Below the pieces are notes generated by a model. The model searched no databases, had not been told where the DNA came from, and saw only the letters and a program-made list of their open reading frames with translations. This document shows, one piece after another, positions 8,153-15,312 of a DNA stretch of 64,000 nucleotides. The stretch covers positions 248,001-312,000 of the forward strand of contig JADJWY010000005.1 of assembly GCA_016716085.1 (NCBI GenBank), read 5' to 3'. Position numbers and translations under genes: made by a program. The stretch is from Hahellaceae bacterium. GTDB lineage: Bacteria > Pseudomonadota > Gammaproteobacteria > Pseudomonadales > Oleiphilaceae. Within the stretch, counting starts at the first letter, position 1, and the number at the start of each line of letters is the position of its first letter.

Positions 8153-10456
8153 CTATTCAAAGACCCCCTGCCACCAGCTGCGGATAGCCTCTATGCCAGA
8201 ATCCACAGACAGACAGCCCGACTTATCCTGCGGCTCAGTTCCCGCGATAAACGGTAGTGCAACGACCCCAGGACAGCCTTCGCGGGATAAATTTCCGGTT
8301 TCCTCTTCAACGTAAGCCCACTCGACGGATTCGGGTTTTACCGGCTGCCAGGATTCTGGCCCGACTCGCGCCAACACATCTGCCCAGACCTTCAAAGCGC
8401 CGCTGGATCCGGTTAGGCTGGTCACACCATTATCATCCCTCCCCAACCAGGTTGTGACCAGAAAACGCCCGTCAAACCCGACAAACCAACTGTCGCGGTT
8501 ATCGTTGGTCGTTCCGGTTTTCCCACCCAAGACGACATCACTGGAAAAGCGGGAGTAAATACTTCTGGCGGTCCCTTCACGGGCCACTGACACCAGGGCG
8601 TGCTGTAGCAGATAGGCCACTTCGGGCGACAATACTTGCTGGGTCCGGTAGGGATAACGCGCTACTTGTGATCCATCTGCGCGACTGACCGCCCGAATGG
8701 TTCGTATCGGCACTGCGAACCCTCCCCCGAGCAGATTCTGGTAGACCTGGGTCACCTGAAGGGGCGTGAGATTTACTGCGCCAAGCATCGTCGCGGGATA
8801 GGCTTCAGGGAGGTCGTCTACGCCCAGGTAGCCCAAGGTCGACAAGACATCGGCGACGCCCAAATCAATACCCAGGCGGGCAAATGCAAGGTTATAGGAG
8901 TGCGCCAGTGCAGAGTTCAGCAGAACCTGGCCGTGCTCCAGCCCGTCATAATTGGCAGGCTGCCACTCCTTACCATTATCAAACAGCAGCTTGAAGCTGG
9001 TGTCATTCAGCCGACTTGCCAATGTAGCCTTGCCAGACTGAAGCGCGGTGACGGCAATCACTGGCTTGATCAGGGAGCCAATCTGACGCTTGGCTTCCAA
9101 GGCCCGATTGAACCCCGAAAATCGCGGATTGCGATCGGATATCATCGCCACCACCTCACCATTGGCATGCGAGGTCACGATCATGGCACCCTGTAATTCA
9201 TTATTTTTAGGAGATGATTTGGCCAATGACGCCGTGGTCTGGACCATGGCTTCTTCTGCTGAATCCTGAACCATGGGATCCAGCGTGGTAAAAATCTTCA
9301 ATCCATCGCTACGCAGCACATCGGCCGAATAATCCTCAGCCAACTGCTTGCGCACCAACGCCAGAAACCCCGGATAGCGATTGGCAGAGGACTGACCGAC
9401 TTTGACAACGCCCAAGCTCCGTTTTTTCAACGCGCTGGCGTCATCATCTTTCAGGATGCCCTGATCTGCCATGACATCCAACACCAGGTTACGTCGTGAC
9501 ATTGCGCGTTCCGGATTTCGTCGTGGCTCGTAAAACGAGGGGCCCTTAACCATCCCGACCAGCAGTGCTATTTGATCTGCCGTCAGATCGGAAACCGACT
9601 TGCCGAAAAAGTGCAGGCTCCCCTGCTCAAAACCATGTATGGCACGCCGCCCCGCCTGCGCCAGAAAGACCTCATTCAGGTAGGTTTCGAGGATTTCTTC
9701 TTTGGCGTAATGGACTTCCAGCAGGAGCGACATGAATGCCTCATTCAGCTTACGCCCCAAGGTTTGCTGGTCACTGAGAAAAAAGTTTTTCACCAGCTGC
9801 TGAGTAAGGGTGCTACCGCCCTGAACAACGCTACCCGACCGGATATTTACCCAGAATGCGCGAGCAATGGCGAGTGGCGACACCCCCCAGTGGGTATAAA
9901 AGCCCCTATCCTCTACAGCAATCAGTGTATCCGTCAGTGTTTTCGGCACATCCTGCAGACTAACCAGCACCCGGTCTTCCCCCGAATTCGGATAAATGCC
10001 CGCAATACGCATAGGGTCCAGCCGAAGCCAATCGACCTCTGACTGATTCTGGCGAATGCCGGTAAGTGTCTGGCCACTGAACGTCAACTGGTAACGACCC
10101 GCCTTCTGCGCCTCCTCCGGGAAACGGAATGAGCGCACATGCACATCCACCCCGCTGCCACTGACACTGAATTCACCCGGAGCCTGCACTCGACTCACCC
10201 GAGCATAACCCAGCTGGTCCAGCCCTGAGGTAAAGCGAGCCAGGGCAAGGGTCTGTCCGGGGTACAACTCCATAGGCTGAGCATAAACCTGAGCGGGTAA
10301 TTGCCAACGACGCCCTTCGAACTTATCGCGAATAACGGCATCCAGATAAATCAACCAAGCCCCCAAAAGCACGGTCAATACAATCACTACTTTGATCCAG
10401 GGAAACCGGTATGGTTTAGCCTTGTTCACTTCCCGTTTTGCTTTCACTTTGGCCAT
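8153..10456 (-). CDS. mrcB: bifunctional penicillin-binding protein 1B
   Basis: The 767-residue class A PBP makes and crosslinks peptidoglycan. A basic cytoplasmic tail is followed by one membrane helix (about 20-42) and a UB2H-like domain (about 60-150). The glycosyltransferase domain has EDRGFYTHWGVSP with the catalytic Glu (about 183) and GGSTLTQQLVKN. The transpeptidase domain shows the three active-site motifs: SLIK (catalytic Ser in QIGSLIKPVIA), SYN (AHSYNLAFA) and KTGTTND. The length matches PBP1b. lpoP lies just downstream, and the phosphotransferase/kinase gene diverges upstream. Confidence 0.95.
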   Translation of the reverse strand: MAKVKAKREVNKAKPYRFPWIKVVIVLTVLLGAWLIYLDAVIRDKFEGRRWQLPAQVYAQPMELYPGQTLALARFTSGLDQLGYARVSRVQAPGEFSVSGSGVDVHVRSFRFPEEAQKAGRYQLTFSGQTLTGIRQNQSEVDWLRLDPMRIAGIYPNSGEDRVLVSLQDVPKTLTDTLIAVEDRGFYTHWGVSPLAIARAFWVNIRSGSVVQGGSTLTQQLVKNFFLSDQQTLGRKLNEAFMSLLLEVHYAKEEILETYLNEVFLAQAGRRAIHGFEQGSLHFFGKSVSDLTADQIALLVGMVKGPSFYEPRRNPERAMSRRNLVLDVMADQGILKDDDASALKKRSLGVVKVGQSSANRYPGFLALVRKQLAEDYSADVLRSDGLKIFTTLDPMVQDSAEEAMVQTTASLAKSSPKNNELQGAMIVTSHANGEVVAMISDRNPRFSGFNRALEAKRQIGSLIKPVIAVTALQSGKATLASRLNDTSFKLLFDNGKEWQPANYDGLEHGQVLLNSALAHSYNLAFARLGIDLGVADVLSTLGYLGVDDLPEAYPATMLGAVNLTPLQVTQVYQNLLGGGFAVPIRTIRAVSRADGSQVARYPYRTQQVLSPEVAYLLQHALVSVAREGTARSIYSRFSSDVVLGGKTGTTNDNRDSWFVGFDGRFLVTTWLGRDDNGVTSLTGSSGALKVWADVLARVGPESWQPVKPESVEWAYVEEETGNLSREGCPGVVALPFIAGTEPQDKSGCLSVDSGIEAIRSWWQGVFE

Positions 10457-10541
10457 GAGCTGTTTATGATGCCTTCAAAAAATAGGCCAAGCATATCGCC
10501 TGCCCCCTCACTTGTCATGCCCACTGAGCCAGGAGCCCGCC

Positions 10542-12107
10542 GTGACCGCAGAGTTAATCAGCAACCTCAAACGACCCGCGCTTTATGACCACCCGACTAA
10601 CGATTTTTCCGTATTGGAAACGCACATTTCCTGGGTATTGCTGACCGGTGATTATGTTTACAAAATCAAAAAACCGATGAATTTCGGCTTTCTGGATTTC
10701 ACCACGCTGGACAAGCGCAAGTTTTACTGCGATGAAGAAGTCCGGCTGAACCGCCGACTGGCACCGGACATCTACCTCGACACCATTGCCATTTATGGCT
10801 CGACGGAATCACCACGCTTTGTCGCTGATGGTAACCCGCCGATTGAATATGCCGTCAGAATGCGGCAATTTGATCCTTCTTCCGTGCTCACTCAGGCGCA
10901 GCACCCAGCGAAAGAGCTATCCCGGTTGTTGACTCAGGTCATGGTTGCGGTAGCGCGTTTTCACGAAACCGGATGTGCCGTTGCCACGTTGGATCAGCCT
11001 TTCGGTTCCGCCGATGCCATTCTTGCACCGGTAGTGCAAAATTTTGAACAGATTCAGCCACTGCTTCAAGATGCTGCAGACCTCGTCTTACTGGAGCAGA
11101 TTCGAACCTGGTCACTCAAAGAACATGAACGCCTCGCGCCGCTCATGAATGAGCGCAAACATGATGGCAAAGTTCGCGAATGCCACGGTGATATGCACTT
11201 CGGCAACATTGCCGTGGTTAACCAGGCGCCACTGGTCTTTGACTGTATTGAGTTTAACGAAGAATTCCGCTGGATAGACGTCATCAATGATGTTGCATTC
11301 CTTTTGATGGATCTCGACGACCGGGGAGAGTCCGGGCTTGGATGCCAGCTGCTGAATGTCTACCTGGAAGAAACCGGCGATTATGCAGGCGTCGCCCTTC
11401 TGAATTATTACAAAGCCTATCGAGCCATGGTGCGCTGCAAAGTTGCGTTGTTTACACTGGGAGCGCCGGGGTTATCGGATGCAGCGCGCGCCGAGCTGGC
11501 CGCCAAGGCCCATGGCTATCTGGAACTGGGCGTGGGCTACACAGGTGCAGCCAAACCCTTCCTGTGCCTTACCCAGGGACGATCCGGATCGGGTAAAACC
11601 ACCGTTTCCAGTCACCTTTTGCAGCGAGTATCCGCGATAAGGGTGCGCTCCGATGTCGAGCGCAAGCGTTTGGCCGGACTGACGCCACTGGCCAAGTCCG
11701 GCTCAGCTAAAGATGAGGGAATCTATACCGCCGAACTCACCAGTCTGACCTATCAGCGTCTGCTGGATCTGGCCGATGCGCTTCTGGATGTGGGGCACAG
11801 TGTCATTGTCGATGCCACCTTTCTTAAACAGGCACAACGCAAACCGTTTCTGGAACTGGCCAGTCGACGACACATCAAGACCCAGATCGCAGCCTGCCAG
11901 GTCGATGAACATGTAGCCCGTCAGCGACTGGATGAGCGAAAAAAACAAGGCAAGGATGCGGCCGAAGCTGATTTTGCGATCATGCAGGCTCAGAAAGCCG
12001 CAGAAGAGGATTTTGATAGTGCTGAGCAAGGCCTTGCCACCGTCATACACACGAATCAGGATGATGAAATGCAGGCAGACATCGAGAAACTGCTTGGAAA
12101 ACTCTAA
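10542..12107 (+). CDS. fused aminoglycoside-phosphotransferase-like / P-loop kinase protein
   Basis: The protein has 521 residues from the GTG at 10542, chosen because AGGAG lies 6 bases upstream; a TTG at 10512 has no such site. The N-terminal half (about 1-320) resembles the APH/choline-kinase fold, with the catalytic CHGDMHFGNI (about 214) and VFDCIEFNEEFRWIDVINDVAF as the metal-binding stretch. The C-terminal half (about 335-520) is a P-loop kinase with Walker A GRSGSGKTTVS and a VIVDATFLK strand. Such fusions are common in Proteobacteria and are annotated as bifunctional aminoglycoside phosphotransferase/ATP-binding proteins. The substrate is unknown, and there is no reason to assume antibiotic resistance. 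Confidence 0.85.
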   Translation: MTAELISNLKRPALYDHPTNDFSVLETHISWVLLTGDYVYKIKKPMNFGFLDFTTLDKRKFYCDEEVRLNRRLAPDIYLDTIAIYGSTESPRFVADGNPPIEYAVRMRQFDPSSVLTQAQHPAKELSRLLTQVMVAVARFHETGCAVATLDQPFGSADAILAPVVQNFEQIQPLLQDAADLVLLEQIRTWSLKEHERLAPLMNERKHDGKVRECHGDMHFGNIAVVNQAPLVFDCIEFNEEFRWIDVINDVAFLLMDLDDRGESGLGCQLLNVYLEETGDYAGVALLNYYKAYRAMVRCKVALFTLGAPGLSDAARAELAAKAHGYLELGVGYTGAAKPFLCLTQGRSGSGKTTVSSHLLQRVSAIRVRSDVERKRLAGLTPLAKSGSAKDEGIYTAELTSLTYQRLLDLADALLDVGHSVIVDATFLKQAQRKPFLELASRRHIKTQIAACQVDEHVARQRLDERKKQGKDAAEADFAIMQAQKAAEEDFDSAEQGLATVIHTNQDDEMQADIEKLLGKL

Positions 12108-12160
12108 GCCGCGTTGACGTCTATACTTAGCGGAGATCCCCCGACAACTCAGAGGCAATT

Positions 12161-12523
12161 ATGGACCGCGTCAGAATCATCGATGATCAGCTTTACAATC
12201 TGCTGAGACAAGAAAAGATACAAGAGTTCAATGAAAAGAAGCAGGCGACAGAGTCCCTGCCCAGCCTTCAGCTTTGTGATTTTCGAGGGCTCGATTTAAG
12301 GGGAATGGATGCCGATGGACTGGATCTGAGAGGCGCCTATTTCAGAGGGGCAGACTTGAGAGGCATTGATTTTCGACGCGCCCACCTGGAAGGTGCCAGT
12401 ATCGCCAGCACCAAGATTTCGGGTTGTTTTTTTCCGGTGTCGTTAACCGCTGAAGAGATTATGATGTCCCTCAACCATGGCACACGGATGCGCTATCGCC
12501 CCAAAGTGGCAAAACCAACCTGA
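12161..12523 (+). CDS. pentapeptide-repeat protein
   Basis: The 120-residue protein starts at an ATG preceded by AGAGG. An N-terminal charged helix (about 1-40) is followed by roughly ten pentapeptides of the A(D/N)LXX type (FRGLDLRGMDADGLDLRG, then AYFRGADLRGIDFRRAHLEG, about 45-90). These form a short right-handed beta-helix. A 30-residue tail follows. No function can be given: such proteins can be DNA mimics or scaffolds. The cyclic-nucleotide-domain gene follows 16 bases later, so cotranscription is likely. Confidence 0.8.
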   Translation: MDRVRIIDDQLYNLLRQEKIQEFNEKKQATESLPSLQLCDFRGLDLRGMDADGLDLRGAYFRGADLRGIDFRRAHLEGASIASTKISGCFFPVSLTAEEIMMSLNHGTRMRYRPKVAKPT

Positions 12524-12539
12524 ATATCGAGCGCGGACC

Positions 12540-13328
12540 ATGCTATTTCTGAACGAGCAACCTAAAACTATTGAACAACGTCTGAGTCAATTAGGCTTCC
12601 GCACAGAAGCGTTATCCGCGCACCTGCCCAAACCAGATGGCACAATCGTCCTGCTGCCCAGACAACGCTTATGGGCAACTCAAAGCACCGGACGCTACTA
12701 CGTTGTGCGATCGGGTAGCCTTTATGCCGAAAGCAATCAACGGGTTGCTTATGTTTTGCAAGCGGGAGACGTCGCTGGCCTGCATACCGCGGACCCTCCC
12801 ATTCTGGAAGACTACTTCAGTGATGATCCTGTCACATTGGATTTTTATGACAGCGCCACCTTGCACAAAACGATTACGCAATCACCCGAACTCAGCGAGG
12901 CATGGACTCAATATCTATTGGCGCTATCTGGCGTGTTTTGTCATGCCTTTAGTGATCTGACCAAAGATCGCCACCGCCCACAGGCAGGTTTTCTGCGATT
13001 TAAGGCAGGCGACATGATCATTCGTGAAGGTGAGGAAGCAGACAACGTCTATACCTTGATGAAAGGCCATGCACGGGTCGAAATTGGGGAGGTCGAAGTA
13101 GGCCATGTCGAGGAGGGCGAAATTTTTGGAGCGATTGCCGCGCTGACTCGCTCGCAGCGAAATGCCTCTGTCATTGCAACAGAATCCTGCACGGTCATGG
13201 CCGTACCCAAAGAGCAGTTTGCCGGACTGATTGAAGCCCACCCAGAAACCAGCCTTCACCTCCTGGAAAGTATGGCCCGAACCATTAACACGCTTAACGC
13301 CCGTCTGGCGGCACGATCCGGCTCATGA
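12540..13328 (+). CDS. cyclic-nucleotide-binding-domain protein (effector/regulator without DNA-binding domain)
   Basis: The protein has 262 residues from the ATG at 12540; an earlier in-frame ATG at 12477 lies inside the pentapeptide gene. The N-terminal half (about 1-140) looks like a degenerate jelly-roll. The C-terminal half (about 148-255) is a clear cNMP-binding domain: GFLRFKAGDMIIREGEEADNVYTLMKGHARV, then GEIFGAIAALTRSQRNASV. The usual phosphate-cassette glutamate (FGE-AL-R-A) is missing: FGAIAAL replaces it. No helix-turn-helix follows, so this is not a CRP-type activator. It overlaps the Rieske gene by 4 bases (ATGA), so the two are translationally coupled. Confidence 0.78.
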   Translation: MLFLNEQPKTIEQRLSQLGFRTEALSAHLPKPDGTIVLLPRQRLWATQSTGRYYVVRSGSLYAESNQRVAYVLQAGDVAGLHTADPPILEDYFSDDPVTLDFYDSATLHKTITQSPELSEAWTQYLLALSGVFCHAFSDLTKDRHRPQAGFLRFKAGDMIIREGEEADNVYTLMKGHARVEIGEVEVGHVEEGEIFGAIAALTRSQRNASVIATESCTVMAVPKEQFAGLIEAHPETSLHLLESMARTINTLNARLAARSGS

Positions 13329-13651
13329 GAATTGACATCAATCCATACCTCCCTTTGGAAGAAGGTACCTCACGCTCGTTAGAGCTCGACGATCCCGCTG
13401 TTTTTTTGGTTCAGTTTGACGGCCAGCTGCGCGCCTATCTCAATCGCTGCCCTCACCTTGGCATAGAGCTCAATTGGATGCCGGATCAGTTCCTGGAGTC
13501 GGGTGGAGACCTGATCATTTGTTCAACCCATGGCGCCTTGTTCAAGATCGACGACGGCCTCTGTATCAGTGGCCCCTGCCAGGGACAAGCGTTAACCCAG
13601 CTGACCATCAAACATGATGCCGGAGGCGTTTTTGTTGTATTACCCCAGTAG
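13325..13651 (+). CDS. Rieske [2Fe-2S] ferredoxin-like protein
   Basis: This 108-residue protein has the two Rieske ligand boxes: CPHLGIEL (Cys about 39, His about 41) and CSTHGALF (Cys about 61, His about 64), set 19-20 residues apart. It resembles small soluble Rieske proteins that carry electrons to oxygenases or reductases, but no oxygenase is nearby. It is coupled by a 4-base overlap to the cNMP-domain gene, which suggests a joint redox/sensory role (inferred). No terminator is obvious in the 121 bases before dksA. Confidence 0.88.
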   Translation: MRIDINPYLPLEEGTSRSLELDDPAVFLVQFDGQLRAYLNRCPHLGIELNWMPDQFLESGGDLIICSTHGALFKIDDGLCISGPCQGQALTQLTIKHDAGGVFVVLPQ

Positions 13652-13772
13652 CGCAAGATCCATAGATCACAATAAATATTGGCGTGTAGCCGTTTAATCT
13701 GCTATTTTTTCGCGCTTATTTATTCAACCCCATAAAGCTGCACACAGAGACTCAGTTTAAGAGGCAGACAGT

Positions 13773-14210
13773 ATGCCAAAAGCAAAGAAAACCGGCTCAG
13801 ACTTTAACAACTTCAAACCCTACGAGCCGAGCGAAGGCGAAGAGTACATGAACAGTGGACAATTGAACCACTTTCGCAATATTCTCATGGGCTGGAAACA
13901 GGAATTAATGGAAGAGGTCGATCGCACCGTGCATCACATGCAGGAAGATGCGGCCAATTACGCCGATCCCAGTGATCGTGCCACACAGGAAGAAGAGTTC
14001 AGCCTTGAACTGCGAGCCCGCGACAGGGAGCGCAAGCTGATCAAGAAAATCGACCAGACCATCGACCGTATCGATAACGATGACTACGGCTATTGCGACT
14101 CCTGTGGCGTTGAGATAGGCATACGCCGCCTGGAAGCTCGCCCGACCGCAACGCTGTGCATTGACTGCAAAACGCTGGCTGAAATCAAGGAAAAGCAAAA
14201 CGGGGTATAA
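13773..14210 (+). CDS. dksA: RNA polymerase-binding transcription factor DksA
   Basis: This 145-residue protein binds the RNA polymerase secondary channel and, with ppGpp, mediates the stringent response. It has a coiled-coil with the acidic tip (DPSDRATQEEEFSLELRARDRERKL, about 71-95). The four-Cys zinc finger is CDSCG ... CIDCK (about 110-134). The extended N-terminus (about 1-30) is as in the Pseudomonas long form. gluQ follows 3 bases later, an arrangement conserved in gammaproteobacteria. Confidence 0.97.
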   Translation: MPKAKKTGSDFNNFKPYEPSEGEEYMNSGQLNHFRNILMGWKQELMEEVDRTVHHMQEDAANYADPSDRATQEEEFSLELRARDRERKLIKKIDQTIDRIDNDDYGYCDSCGVEIGIRRLEARPTATLCIDCKTLAEIKEKQNGV

Positions 14211-14213
14211 CCC

Positions 14214-15140
14214 GTGCAGGCTGACGCTGCACAAACGCTTTCCTATCGGGGGCGCTTCGCGCCCTCTCCGACCGGCCCCCTCCATCAGGGCTCCTTGCTT
14301 GCAGCAGTCGCCAGTTACCTTGACGCCAAAGCGCACAAGGGGAAATGGCTGGTACGCATTGAAGATATTGATCCGCTTCGGGAAATCCCACACGCCGCCT
14401 CAGCAATCCTTAAATCGCTTGATGCTCATGGACTTCACTGGGATGAAAGCGTCGTCTATCAGTCGCAACGGCAAGTACTTTATCAGGACGTACTCGCAAC
14501 GCTTGCTGCCTGCGGCTCGACATATACCTGTGCCTGCAGCCGAAGCGAGTTGGAGGTATCAGCGGGGCGCCACCAGAGAACTTGCGGCATTCACGGCGCA
14601 TCGCAGCAGAGCCCACCTTTCGCCGTGCGTTTTCGAGTCCCCCACCAAACGGGTAAGTTTGAAGACTGCATTCAAGGCGCGGTACCCTACACGCTTCATT
14701 CGGGAACGGATGATTTCGTGCTTCAGCGCAAGGAAGGGTTTTATGCCTACCAACTTGCCGTGACTGCAGATGACCGGGAGCAAGGCATCACCCATGTCAT
14801 TCGCGGACTCGACCTCTTGCATTCAACCCCGTTACAGCGCCTGATCTTCCAGAGTCTCCATCATAACCCGCCGGAATACGGTCACTTTCTCTTGCTCACA
14901 GACGCCAAGGGTCGTAAATTGAGCAAGCAAACCCACGCCCGCCCGGTAGACGATCAGCAGCCTATGAAAACCCTTTACCACGTTCTGCTCGCGTTGGGAA
15001 TCCAGCGCCAGGAAATCGACCAGGCGTCAACCATACAGGAATTGCTGGAGGCCGGCATTCAGGGCTGGAACCGGGAGAATATTGCTGCAAAAACCAACCT
15101 GGTCGAAGCAGACTATTGGCACGCGGAGGGCAAGGCCTGA
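14214..15140 (+). CDS. gluQ: glutamyl-Q tRNA(Asp) synthetase
   Basis: The 308-residue protein starts at a GTG at 14214. It is a truncated glutamyl-tRNA synthetase paralogue that adds glutamate to queuosine in tRNA-Asp. Visible are the HIGH-type APSPTGPLHQGSL (about 18-30), a zinc-binding CACSRSELE with a second Cys in RTCGIHG, and the KLSKQ signature (about 230) in place of KMSKS. There is no anticodon-binding domain, as expected for the family. It is coupled to dksA upstream and to a small membrane protein gene one base downstream. Confidence 0.95.
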   Translation: MQADAAQTLSYRGRFAPSPTGPLHQGSLLAAVASYLDAKAHKGKWLVRIEDIDPLREIPHAASAILKSLDAHGLHWDESVVYQSQRQVLYQDVLATLAACGSTYTCACSRSELEVSAGRHQRTCGIHGASQQSPPFAVRFRVPHQTGKFEDCIQGAVPYTLHSGTDDFVLQRKEGFYAYQLAVTADDREQGITHVIRGLDLLHSTPLQRLIFQSLHHNPPEYGHFLLLTDAKGRKLSKQTHARPVDDQQPMKTLYHVLLALGIQRQEIDQASTIQELLEAGIQGWNRENIAAKTNLVEADYWHAEGKA

Positions 15141-15141
15141 A

Positions 15142-15312
15142 ATGTACGTCTATCGTCTGGTTTTTTTGCTTATTCTGGCGATCTATCTTTTTTCCCCGGT
15201 GATTATGGAGTGGTGGATTGGCCCCCAAAGCGCCTGGTATCGCCCCTATATGGTCTGGGCAGCCGTGATTGGGATCGCCATCTGGCTTGAACGTAAAACG
15301 AGAGTGCAATGA
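15142..15312 (+). CDS. small two-helix membrane protein upstream of cbrA
   Basis: This 56-residue protein starts at the ATG at 15142, directly after the gluQ stop; a longer frame from 15082 lies inside gluQ. It has two hydrophobic helices (about 3-21 and 33-49) joined by a Trp-rich turn (MEWWIGPQSAWYRPY) and a short basic tail. It overlaps the cbrA start by 4 bases (ATGA), so translation is coupled. A small ORF at this place, before cbrA, is also seen in Pseudomonas-like genomes. It may assist the CbrA membrane domain, but that is inference from position. Confidence 0.75.
   Translation: MYVYRLVFLLILAIYLFSPVIMEWWIGPQSAWYRPYMVWAAVIGIAIWLERKTRVQ

Noticed and set aside
10542..12107. Aminoglycoside resistance gene
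   Set aside because: The APH-like half belongs to a common chromosomal fusion family without known resistance; no mobile context.
12477..12540. Longer start for the cNMP-domain protein at 12477
   Set aside because: It would overlap the pentapeptide gene by 47 bases and adds residues with no conserved pattern; ATG 12540 follows the stop directly.
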